From an uncultured Paenochrobactrum sp. (GTDB taxonomy: Bacteria > Pseudomonadota > Alphaproteobacteria > Rhizobiales > Rhizobiaceae), in assembly GCA_947627865.1 (NCBI GenBank), contig CANQXU010000006.1, positions 1-32,050 of the forward strand: a stretch of DNA of 32,050 nucleotides. The letters run 5' to 3'. How positions within the stretch are numbered: position 1 is the first letter of the stretch; every line of letters begins with the position of its first letter. This document shows positions 24,940 to 32,050 of the stretch, one piece after another. The notes under the pieces were generated by a model. That model had not been told where the DNA came from. It saw only the letters and a list, made by a program, of their open reading frames with translations, and did no database searches. Position numbers and translations under genes: made by a program.

Positions 24940-25866
24940 TTAATTCTTTTTAGCTTCTTCAAGCGCTTTTTCCTGCTCTTCACTTGCTGCCTTCATTGCT
25001 TTTTCAACGTCAGCATCATCATAGGTGATGTCCAGTTCTTTGCGTAGTTTGTTGACTTCTTCAACATAGCGCTCACGCAATAATATAGAACGGATCTGAT
25101 CTTTCACTTGTTCCAATGTCGGCGCTGGTTGATCACGCTTGTCTTCAGCTTGAATGACATGAAAACCAAACTGGGACTGAACCGGCTCTTTTGTATATTC
25201 GCCATTATTCAAGGCAAACGCAGCTTTTTCAAACTCCGGAACCATTTGACCTTTGGTGAAATAGCCTAGATCTCCACCATTGGCTGCTGAGCCATCGGTC
25301 GAGTTTTCCTTGGCCAGATCTTCAAATTTAGCACCACCATCAAGCTTTTTAATCAGCTCTTCTGCTTCTTCCTTGGTTTTAACCAAAATATGACGTGCGC
25401 GAATCTCGGTTTCAGGTTCGATAGCCGCTATTTCTTTTTCATAGCGTGCACGAATATCCTCATCATTCACTTTGTCGATAATGGCAGATTTAAAATATTC
25501 ATTATGCAGAGCGCGGTCTTTCAGAAAAGCAAAACGCTGCTTGAATTCATCAGTCTGATCAAGCTTCTCTTTTTCCGCTTCTGTTGCCATTGCTTTAATA
25601 TCAATCAAAGCCGCAAGTGCTGCCAAGCGGCGCTGCTCTACCGGCAAACGGGCAAACTGCGGATCCAGCTCAACAGAAGCCTGATCAACTTCACCTTGCG
25701 TGATCTTCACACCATTAACAGTTGCTAAAACTTTGGAAGGATCATCATTCACCACAGCCGCCTTTTCCTGTGCAGGTGCTGCTGGTGCTGTTGTTTGGGC
25801 CTGAGCCGCACTGCAAATAAGAGCAGTTGCTGCTAGCGCTAATAGGCTTTTCCGGTATAAACTCAT
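24940..25866 (-). CDS. Periplasmic parvulin-type peptidyl-prolyl cis-trans isomerase
   Basis: Folding factor for exported proteins, 308 residues. It has a Sec signal peptide (MSLYRK, hydrophobic core, cleavage near AQAQ, residues 21-24) and an Ala/Pro-rich linker. A SurA-like helical N-domain (VLATVNGVKITQGEVDQASVEL) precedes a parvulin domain at about residues 152-245 (ARHILVKTKEEAEELI, GGDLGYFTKGQMVPEFEKA, SQFGFHVIQ). A charged C-terminal helix rich in Glu and Lys follows. AAGGAGAGAG supports the ATG at 25864-25866. It is divergent from secA, a sensible pairing of translocation and periplasmic folding. Confidence 0.93.
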   Translation of the reverse strand: MSLYRKSLLALAATALICSAAQAQTTAPAAPAQEKAAVVNDDPSKVLATVNGVKITQGEVDQASVELDPQFARLPVEQRRLAALAALIDIKAMATEAEKEKLDQTDEFKQRFAFLKDRALHNEYFKSAIIDKVNDEDIRARYEKEIAAIEPETEIRARHILVKTKEEAEELIKKLDGGAKFEDLAKENSTDGSAANGGDLGYFTKGQMVPEFEKAAFALNNGEYTKEPVQSQFGFHVIQAEDKRDQPAPTLEQVKDQIRSILLRERYVEEVNKLRKELDITYDDADVEKAMKAASEEQEKALEEAKKN

Positions 25867-25962
25867 TAAACTCTCTCCTTGTCATTTGTAAAATTCTGAC
25901 AAATAAGGCTTATTTTGGCCCAACATGCCAACTAATAATGCTTTTTAACTATTGGTACCAAG

Positions 25963-25991
25963 TTGACATCGTTTCTTACCCCTCTTATCTC
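25963..25991 (+). promoter_or_regulatory. Possible secA promoter
   Basis: A perfect -35 TTGACA (25963-25968) is followed after 17 bases by a weak -10 TATCTC (25986-25991), giving a leader of roughly 145 bases before secA. The rest of the 278-base gap between the parvulin gene and secA shows only short repeats: GCTCCGGA twice at 26100-26120, and ATCGGATG 26016-26023 with CATCCGAT 26093-26100. No convincing gene is seen there. Confidence 0.35.
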
Positions 25992-26144
25992 TCCATAAAG
26001 TTTGCGTCCATAAGCATCGGATGTGAAACCATGCCTTTTTGCGTATTTAGTAATGACTATTTGTTGAATTATTTGTAAAACGCGAAATAGAGCATCCGAT
26101 AGCTCCGGATTGCTCCGGACGAACAACAGGAAAGGACCAGCTCA

Positions 26145-28871
26145 ATGGTCAGCTTTGGCGGTCTCGCCCGCAAGATTTTCGGCTCTTCTAATGACCGCCA
26201 TATTAAAGGCTTGCGTCAGCGCGCTGAAAAAATAACAGCTCTCGAAAAAAATTACGAGCAGCTGTCCGATGAACAATTACAAGCTAAAACAGCTGAGTTC
26301 AAAGCAGCATTGGCCAATGGTAAATCTATTGACGATTTACTGCCGGATGCTTTTGCAACCGTTCGTGAAGCAGCAAAGCGCGTTCTGGGAATGCGCCCGT
26401 TTGATGTGCAGCTGATCGGCGGTATGGTTCTGCACGAAAATGGCATCGCAGAAATGCGGACGGGTGAAGGTAAGACCTTGATGGCGACCTTGCCTGTATA
26501 TCTTAATGCTCTAGGCGGCAAAGGCGTCCATGTTGTAACTGTAAACGACTATCTCGCTAGTCGTGACGCAGAAACTATGGCTAAGCTTTACAATTTCCTC
26601 GGCCTGACGGTTGGTGTTATCGGCCACGGCATGGATGATGATCAGCGCCGCGCTGCTTATGCCTGCGACATCACCTATGCAACAAATAACGAACTCGGCT
26701 TTGACTATCTGCGCGATAACATGAAATATGAACGCGCTCAAATGGTACAGCGTCCGCATCATTATGCGATCGTTGACGAGGTTGACTCCATCCTCATCGA
26801 TGAAGCACGCACCCCCTTAATCATCTCCGGCCCTCTGGAAGACCGATCGGATTTTTACAATCTTATCGATACTTTTATTCCCCAGCTGGAACCGGCAGAC
26901 TACGAAGTCGACGAAAAGCAAAAGACAGCCATTTTTACAGAAGCTGGTACGGAGAAGATGGAAAAGCTTCTCGCGGCTGCCGGCCACCTGAAGGGTGAAG
27001 GTCTTTACGATATTGAGAATGTGGCCGTTGTTCACCATCTCAACAATGCTTTACGCGCGCATACACTTTTCCAAGCGGATCGCGACTATATCGTCAACAA
27101 TGATGAAATTGTTATTATTGACGAATTTACCGGTCGTATGATGCAAGGCCGTCGCTATTCAGAAGGTCTGCATCAGGCTCTGGAAGCAAAAGAACACGTA
27201 ACAATCCAGCCGGAAAACCAGACACTGGCTTCTATTACCTTCCAGAACTACTTCCGCATGTATGAAAAACTTGCAGGTATGACGGGTACAGCCTCAACAG
27301 AAGCTGAAGAATTCGGTAATATTTACGGCCTTGAAGTCGTCGAGATTCCAACCAATCTTCCGATTGCGCGCATCGACAATCACGACGAAGTTTATCGCAC
27401 CGTTGAAGAAAAATACCGCGCAATTGTCCGTGATATTAAAGAAGCGCACGCAAAAAATCAGCCTGTTCTGGTTGGTACGACATCAATCGACAAGTCAGAA
27501 ATGCTTGCTGAACGTCTTCACAAAGACGGCATAAAAGATTTTCAGGTTCTTAATGCCCGCTATCATGAGCAGGAAGCTTTCATCATTGCTCAAGCCGGTG
27601 TGCCTGGAACAATAACCATTGCGACCAATATGGCAGGCCGCGGAACTGATATTCAGCTCGGCGGTAACGTCGAAATGCGTATCCGTCGCGAACTTGCAGA
27701 TATGCCGGAAGGGCCGGAACGCGATGCAAAAATCGCAGAGATCCGTGCCGATGTCGCAAGACTGAAAGAGCAAGCTTTGCAAGCTGGCGGCCTTTATGTT
27801 CTGGCAACCGAGCGCCATGAAAGCCGCCGGATTGACAATCAGCTACGTGGCCGTTCCGGTCGTCAGGGTGATCCAGGTCGCTCAAAATTCTTCCTGTCAC
27901 TTCAAGATGATCTGATGCGTATTTTCGGCTCCGATCGCATGGACAGCATGTTGCAAAAGCTTGGTCTTAAAGAGGACGAGGCTATTGTCCATCCATGGAT
28001 CAACAAAGCACTCGAAAAAGCTCAGAAAAAGGTTGAGGCGCGTAACTTTGAAATGCGCAAGAACCTGCTGAAATATGACGATGTGATGAACGACCAGCGC
28101 AAAGTTATCTTTGAGCAGCGTTTGGAAATGATGGACGGGGAAAACCTGACCGAGATCGTCAACAGCATGCGCCACGAAGTCATTGAAGATATGGTAGCAC
28201 GCCATATTCCTGAAAATGCCTATGCTGAAAAGTGGGATATTGCCGGACTGAAAGAAGAGATCGCCGCCTCGCTCAATCTTGATTTGCCTGTTGATGAATG
28301 GGCAAAAGAAGAAGGTATCGCCGAGGAAGAGTTCTTGTCGCGCATCATGGAAGCTGCTGATGCGGCAGCCGCTGACCGCGCAGAGCGCTTTGGCCCGGAA
28401 ATTATGACCTATGTTGAAAAATCAGTGATTTTACAATCACTGGACAACCTATGGCGCGAGCATCTGGTTAATCTTGATCATTTGCGATCAGTTGTTGGCT
28501 TTCGTGGATATGCTCAGCGCGATCCGCTTAATGAGTATAAGACAGAGTCTTTCGAGCTTTTTCAAAATATGCTCGACGGATTGCGCCAGCTGGTAACATC
28601 ACAACTCATGCGCGTTGAAATCGTCACTCAAGCTTCTCAGCAGCCTCAGCCTGAGCTTCCTGCCATGGCTGGCCACCATATAGATGGCACAACAGGCAGT
28701 GATGACTTTGATGAAGCCAATTGGGCTGACAGCGCAGCAACGCGTCAAAATGATGCCTCGGAGCGTGATCCAAGCGATCCGTCTACGTGGGGACGCGTTA
28801 GCCGCAACGAAGCCTGCCCTTGTGGCTCCGGCAAAAAATACAAGCATTGCCACGGTGCTTATACCGCATAA
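26145..28871 (+). CDS. secA: Preprotein translocase ATPase SecA
   Basis: Motor that drives preproteins through SecYEG, 908 residues, full length. It has [12 protein letters not shown] with Walker Lys110, the [15 protein letters not shown] segment, preprotein-binding and helical scaffold regions, and the second-domain motif [27 protein letters not shown] and the C-terminal zinc/SecB-binding tail [14 protein letters not shown] are also present. The long acidic linker before the tail (residues about 840-880) is typical. AGGAAAGGA supports the ATG at 26145. It is monocistronic, followed by a strong terminator. Confidence 0.98.
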   Translation: MVSFGGLARKIFGSSNDRHIKGLRQRAEKITALEKNYEQLSDEQLQAKTAEFKAALANGKSIDDLLPDAFATVREAAKRVLGMRPFDVQLIGGMVLHENGIAEMRTGEGKTLMATLPVYLNALGGKGVHVVTVNDYLASRDAETMAKLYNFLGLTVGVIGHGMDDDQRRAAYACDITYATNNELGFDYLRDNMKYERAQMVQRPHHYAIVDEVDSILIDEARTPLIISGPLEDRSDFYNLIDTFIPQLEPADYEVDEKQKTAIFTEAGTEKMEKLLAAAGHLKGEGLYDIENVAVVHHLNNALRAHTLFQADRDYIVNNDEIVIIDEFTGRMMQGRRYSEGLHQALEAKEHVTIQPENQTLASITFQNYFRMYEKLAGMTGTASTEAEEFGNIYGLEVVEIPTNLPIARIDNHDEVYRTVEEKYRAIVRDIKEAHAKNQPVLVGTTSIDKSEMLAERLHKDGIKDFQVLNARYHEQEAFIIAQAGVPGTITIATNMAGRGTDIQLGGNVEMRIRRELADMPEGPERDAKIAEIRADVARLKEQALQAGGLYVLATERHESRRIDNQLRGRSGRQGDPGRSKFFLSLQDDLMRIFGSDRMDSMLQKLGLKEDEAIVHPWINKALEKAQKKVEARNFEMRKNLLKYDDVMNDQRKVIFEQRLEMMDGENLTEIVNSMRHEVIEDMVARHIPENAYAEKWDIAGLKEEIAASLNLDLPVDEWAKEEGIAEEEFLSRIMEAADAAAADRAERFGPEIMTYVEKSVILQSLDNLWREHLVNLDHLRSVVGFRGYAQRDPLNEYKTESFELFQNMLDGLRQLVTSQLMRVEIVTQASQQPQPELPAMAGHHIDGTTGSDDFDEANWADSAATRQNDASERDPSDPSTWGRVSRNEACPCGSGKKYKHCHGAYTA

Positions 28872-28875
28872 ATAT

Positions 28876-28905
28876 AAAGGCTCCTGAAATTTCAGGAGCC
28901 TTTTT
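28876..28905 (+). terminator. Intrinsic terminator of secA
   Basis: Perfect 28-base palindrome (arms AAAGGCTCCTGAAA and TTTCAGGAGCCTTT, 28876-28903) running into TTTTTCTTT, starting 5 bases after the secA stop. Textbook rho-independent terminator. Confidence 0.93.
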
Positions 28906-28944
28906 CTTTAATACTATGTAAGTTTTCTACCAGTACAGTGTGCC

Positions 28945-29730
28945 TTACACAGATTTTATCAAACCACCATCAATGCGGATCATAGAGCCCGTTACATAGC
29001 CTGCTGGCTCACTTGCAAGAAAAACTGTAACAGCAGCAAATTCTTCCGGCGTTCCATAACGTTTTGCCGGAATGCTGGCAGCAGAGAGTTTCTTCATATC
29101 TTCAACGGATTTATCTTCCCGTTTGGCTTGCGCCTCATCCAGACTTTGCACACGCTCTGTATCAATACGACCCGGCAAGACCATATTCACTGTAATACCG
29201 TTCCCTGCCACTTCATTTGACAATGTTTTAGACCAGCCCGAAACGGCAGAACGGATTCCGTTTGAAATCGCAAGATTAGGGATCGGCTGTTCAATTCCTG
29301 ATGAGCCGATTGTAATGATGCGCCCAAAATTACGCTGTATCATTGTCTGGATAAGCCGTCCTGTCAGATGGAACACTGACGACGCCATGGATGCGAATGC
29401 CGCTTCCCATTGGTCTGCGTTTGTATCCAACACAAGGCTTGGTGCTGGTCCGCCACAGTTATTAATCAAAATATCCACGCCTCCGGCTGCAAGAACCTGA
29501 TCAGCAAGTGTATCAACACTTTGACGACTGGCTAAATCAAGCTTGCAGACAGTAACATTGGCTTGCTCTGCTGGGGAAAGCAGCTTTTTCCATGCTTCAA
29601 TTTTATCCGCAGATCGCGCTGCAGCAAAGACCTTGCAGCCCTCCTCAACAAATGCCAAAGCAATTGCCTTACCCAAACCCTGACTGGCACCCACGACCAG
29701 TACAGTCTTTCCCTCCAAGCCTAGCTTCAT
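28945..29730 (-). CDS. SDR-family protein with altered catalytic residues
   Basis: Protein of 261 residues with an SDR Rossmann fold. The cofactor loop is VGASQGLG (residues 13-20), NNCGG replaces NNAG, and the C-terminus has the family GYVTGSMIRIDGG. Ser143 is present, but by spacing Ser156 stands where the catalytic Tyr should be and Arg160 replaces the Lys (LAISNGIR). An FabG-like subgroup with this LSNxxR pattern is known to lack the standard catalytic tetrad, so it is probably a member of that group rather than a decayed gene. The start is ATG 29728-29730, with AAGGAA upstream; an upstream GTG at 29775 would add 15 residues. Confidence 0.85.
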   Translation of the reverse strand: MKLGLEGKTVLVVGASQGLGKAIALAFVEEGCKVFAAARSADKIEAWKKLLSPAEQANVTVCKLDLASRQSVDTLADQVLAAGGVDILINNCGGPAPSLVLDTNADQWEAAFASMASSVFHLTGRLIQTMIQRNFGRIITIGSSGIEQPIPNLAISNGIRSAVSGWSKTLSNEVAGNGITVNMVLPGRIDTERVQSLDEAQAKREDKSVEDMKKLSAASIPAKRYGTPEEFAAVTVFLASEPAGYVTGSMIRIDGGLIKSV

Positions 29731-30016
29731 CTTATCATTCCTTATCAGCTTTGTTGATATTTCATACCTTAGCACATCTTATAATGCATAAGTTGAACAG
29801 AGCTTCCCCTTTGAAGTCACTGCTTAAAATTCAAAAAACGAATACTTACACATAAAAATATTCTTTTTTTAACACCAGATTTTTCCTGCCCACTATTGGA
29901 CTACTTTTCGCTGCAATCCTTATTTATCAAAACCTATATTATTCTCTTGTTCTTAAATGAAAAACGAGTACGAATATTGCTTTTGATATCATGTCCTACC
30001 TCATGAAAGAGCGCAA
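29731..30016. other. A+T-rich gap between divergent SDR and eptA genes
   Basis: 286 bases, strongly A+T-rich, with short A and T runs. The inverted repeat CTTAT-AATGC-ATAAG lies at 29778-29792 near the SDR start. No gene or clear promoter was identified. GAAAGAG at 30005-30011 is the probable eptA ribosome binding site. Confidence 0.5.
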
Positions 30017-31645
30017 ATGCGTCTATATCGCCCCCAAATTTCCAGCGGCTTACTAAGCCTGCTCACGGCTATTTATTTATTGACGCTGCCCAATCTGGTT
30101 TTTTGGCAGAAAATATTCAACTATTATGATGACCACCCCTCAACAATTGTGGTCGTTTTCCTGATTCTACTCCTGCTCTACGTCATATTGCTGCTCATCT
30201 TCTCGGCGCAATATATAATCAAGCCGTTTTTTATAGCGCTGATAGCCATAACGGCTGGCGCTTCATATTTTAGCCAGTATTTCGGCACCATCATTACAGA
30301 TAATGTTATTGAAGCGACGCTCACCACAACGGCTGGTGAATCGCGAAACCTTATAACACCCGCCTTCATCCTTCATATTCTTGCTTATGGTATCATCCCT
30401 TCACTTCTCATTTGCTGGGTGAAGATTAAACATCGTCCATTTTGGAAAAAAGTCCTTGTTAATCTGGGGCTTATTTTTGTTTGTCTGATTGGTATTTTTG
30501 CGCTGCTCGCCACTAACTTTGGCTCGCTCTCCTCGCTTTATCGCGAGCACAGACAAGATATTTTCGGTCACCTTGTTCCGGCCAAGCCGATACAAAGTCT
30601 CATCAAATATAGTCGTGGTAAGATAAACCAACAGCAGATTACATTGCAGCCATATGGAACGGATGCACAACAAGCCCCGTTAACAGGCCTTGGTGATAAA
30701 AAGCTACTAACTGTCATAGTTGTGGGTGAAACTGCACGTGCGCAAAATTTCAGCTTGAATGGCTATGAAAAAGAAACAAACCCAGCATTAAAGAAGCTGG
30801 ATATTATCAATTTTGACAATACCACCAGCTGTGGAACAGAAACTGCTGTATCCTTGCCATGCATGTTCTCACCATTCCCACGTAAAGAATATAGTAAGGA
30901 CAAGTTTCTTGGCTCGGAAAATCTGGTGGATGTCCTTAAACATGCAGGCCTAGATGTCAGCTGGTATGAGAATAATACTGGTACCAAAAACGTGGGCAAT
31001 CGTATTAACGTCATTGATCTCCTTAAAAAACCAGACCCACGCTACTGCGAAGGTGGCGAATGTTTAGATCAGGTTTTACTCGATGGCCTTAAAGATAAGC
31101 TGCCACAAATTAACAGCAATGCAGTCATTGTCCTTCATATGACCGGCAGCCACGGGCCTGCTTATTTTAAACGCTATCCGGCCGAGTTTGCCAAATTTCA
31201 GCCAGAATGCAAAACCGCTCAGTTTTCGGACTGCACACGTGAGCAAATCGTCAACTCTTATGATAACTCCATTCTTTATACGGATTATATCTTGGCGCAG
31301 GTCATTGAAATTTTGAAGCAAAACGAGGACAAATTCGCTTCGTCAATGATCTATATGTCCGACCACGGAGAATCGCTGGGCGAAAACGGACTATACCTGC
31401 ATGCAGCCCCTTATTTTATTGCACCTGATACACAAACCCATATTCCATTTATTTCATGGTTTTCACCCGACTATGCGCAAATCATGCAATTGGATATTGA
31501 CTGCGTCAAAGCGAGTGCAAATCAGGAAGCATCTCATGACAACCTGTTCCATACAGTTTTGGGCATGATGAATGTTAAAACAAAGGTTTATGAACAATCA
31601 TTGGATCGTTTTGCCGGTTGTTATGCTCCATCACCAACAAAATGA
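30017..31645 (+). CDS. eptA: Lipid A phosphoethanolamine transferase (EptA/PmrC family)
   Basis: Inner-membrane enzyme that transfers phosphoethanolamine from phosphatidylethanolamine to lipid A, lowering surface charge. The protein is 542 residues. Five N-terminal membrane helices (to about residue 170) precede a periplasmic sulfatase-like domain. That domain has Glu238 in VVGETARAQNF, nucleophile Thr276 in CGTETAVSLPCMFS (aligned with MCR-1 Thr285) and the metal site MSDHGESLGENG. Several Cys are placed for the disulfides of the family. Family members give polymyxin/cationic peptide tolerance. Exact target sugar and effect are not readable. No pmrAB-like regulator genes lie in view. Confidence 0.92.
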   Translation: MRLYRPQISSGLLSLLTAIYLLTLPNLVFWQKIFNYYDDHPSTIVVVFLILLLLYVILLLIFSAQYIIKPFFIALIAITAGASYFSQYFGTIITDNVIEATLTTTAGESRNLITPAFILHILAYGIIPSLLICWVKIKHRPFWKKVLVNLGLIFVCLIGIFALLATNFGSLSSLYREHRQDIFGHLVPAKPIQSLIKYSRGKINQQQITLQPYGTDAQQAPLTGLGDKKLLTVIVVGETARAQNFSLNGYEKETNPALKKLDIINFDNTTSCGTETAVSLPCMFSPFPRKEYSKDKFLGSENLVDVLKHAGLDVSWYENNTGTKNVGNRINVIDLLKKPDPRYCEGGECLDQVLLDGLKDKLPQINSNAVIVLHMTGSHGPAYFKRYPAEFAKFQPECKTAQFSDCTREQIVNSYDNSILYTDYILAQVIEILKQNEDKFASSMIYMSDHGESLGENGLYLHAAPYFIAPDTQTHIPFISWFSPDYAQIMQLDIDCVKASANQEASHDNLFHTVLGMMNVKTKVYEQSLDRFAGCYAPSPTK

Positions 31646-31676
31646 TGGTGATTTAAAAAAATCAACCACTTGTCGA

Positions 31677-31705
31677 TTGACCTAGGCTTTTTAGTTGAGT
31701 ATATC
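31677..31705 (+). promoter_or_regulatory. Promoter of the tRNA-Leu gene
   Basis: TTGACC (-35, 31677-31682) and TATATC (-10, 31700-31705) are separated by 17 bases, matching the alphaproteobacterial housekeeping pattern. Predicted start is near 31712, exactly at the foot of the hairpin preceding the tRNA. Confidence 0.6.
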
Positions 31706-31710
31706 CTTCA

Positions 31711-31762
31711 CCACTACCGGAGCAGTTCCGGTCTGCAAAGCAGACTTTCCATCCGGTAGTGG
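31711..31762 (+). repeat. Two-tier inverted repeat in the tRNA-Leu leader
   Basis: The outer arms CCACTACCGGA (31711-31721) and TCCGGTAGTGG (31752-31762) pair over 11 bp. Inside, GTCTGC (31731-31736) and GCAGAC (31740-31745) form a 6-bp stem with an AAA loop. It lies 8 bases before the tRNA. It could be an RNA leader hairpin, an eptA 3' terminator without a T run, or a mobile palindromic repeat. Confidence 0.55.
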
Positions 31763-31770
31763 CAATTGTT

Positions 31771-31855
31771 GCGGGTGTGGTGGAACTGGTAGACGCGCTG
31801 GATTCAAAATCCAGTTCCGAAAGGAGTGCCGGTTCGATTCCGGCCACCCGCACCA
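31771..31855 (+). tRNA. tRNA-Leu (anticodon CAA)
   Basis: 85 bases including an encoded CCA end. Acceptor arms GCGGGTG (31771-31777) and CACCCGC (31845-31851) pair over 7 bp. Anticodon stem CTGGA/TCCAG encloses loop TTCAAAA, giving anticodon CAA for codon UUG. The variable arm is long, as in class II tRNAs, and the T loop GGTTCGATTCC is intact. Confidence 0.97.
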
Positions 31856-31956
31856 TTTAATCTTTAAGAGAAAAAGCCACAGTTTAATCTTCACGCCATT
31901 CAATACGATCCTTTGATCTTGATTATGGCTTAAAAGTATTGCGTTACTTATTGAAC

Positions 31957-31993
31957 AAAAAAGACCGCAAACCACCGGAGCAGCTTTGCAGTC
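31957..31993 (-). terminator. Minus-strand terminator for a gene entering from the right edge
   Basis: On the minus strand GACTGCAAA (31985-31993) pairs with TTTGCGGTC (31963-31971) with one mismatch, followed at once by six T (plus-strand A run 31957-31962). It lies 31 bases beyond the stop codon of the partial gene at the window edge. Confidence 0.7.
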
Positions 31994-32023
31994 ACAATAA
32001 AACTATATAGATTTATAAAGCCC

Positions 32024-32050
32024 TCAATCTTTCAATTGAGCTTTCAAGGC
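32024..32050 (-). CDS. 3' end of a gene running off the right edge (partial)
   Basis: Reading leftwards from the edge, one frame gives ALKAQLKD followed by TGA at 32024-32026. Only eight residues are visible, compatible with a C-terminal charged helix. The call rests mainly on the well-placed minus-strand terminator just after the stop. The product cannot be named. Confidence 0.4.
   Translation of the reverse strand, partial: ALKAQLKD

Noticed and set aside
26016-26100. ATCGGATG / CATCCGAT pair as a secA leader stem
   Set aside because: Only 8 bp separated by about 70 bases; no supporting inner structure, so chance is a sufficient explanation.
25932-26126. 64-residue minus-strand frame in the gap between the parvulin gene and secA
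   Set aside because: Starts with TTG without a good ribosome binding site, overlaps the probable secA promoter and matches no family I know.
31662-31975. Minus-strand reading frames with MVRVAGIEPALL and WCGWPESNRHSF across the tRNA-Leu region
   Set aside because: They are antisense translations of the tRNA-Leu gene and its leader. This is a well-known source of false protein annotations.

Overview
The window looks like chromosomal DNA from an alphaproteobacterium of the Hyphomicrobiales. The closest match in gene content is a Brucellaceae-like organism (Brucella/Ochrobactrum/Pseudochrobactrum type). Its base composition looks lower in G+C than Brucella itself. The evidence is the family-typical proteins (two-ACT aspartate kinase, UbiG, ArgJ, parvulin PPIase, SecA with a C-terminal zinc motif) and their grouping. 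The genus is an inference.

Region 1 (1-2210) holds divergent lysC and ubiG. Region 2 (2234-18132) looks like an accessory block. It starts with a DMT-type permease. A nine-step run of plus-strand genes follows: GntR/FadR repressor, aldehyde dehydrogenase, short-chain dehydrogenase, family-5 solute-binding protein, two permeases, two ATPases, amidase and creatininase-family hydrolase. These genes have 4-bp overlaps or short gaps and a promoter/operator region in front of the repressor. Together they read as a self-contained uptake-and-degradation pathway for an unknown amide-containing small molecule. After it come a cysteine synthase, a universal stress protein and a divergent TetR/multidrug-efflux pair.

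Region 3 (18172-24738) returns to housekeeping genes. The minus-strand set comF-grxC-nitrilase-DUF1178 faces a methyltransferase, followed by a small membrane protein and the argJ-GNAT-mutT operon. Between the small membrane protein and mutT lies a gene-free 275-base stretch with four inverted repeats, a candidate structured RNA. Region 4 (24858-28905) has a periplasmic parvulin isomerase divergent from secA; both have strong intrinsic terminators. Region 5 (28945-32050) has an SDR protein lacking the canonical catalytic Tyr and Lys, a lipid A phosphoethanolamine transferase, and tRNA-Leu(CAA) behind a good promoter and a two-tier hairpin. It ends with a minus-strand terminator and the last codons of a gene running off the edge.

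The best candidate for an undescribed system is the regulator-transport-hydrolase-dehydrogenase cluster at 3272-14126. The best non-coding candidate is 21992-22217. No phage, IS, CRISPR or toxin-antitoxin locus was recognised.
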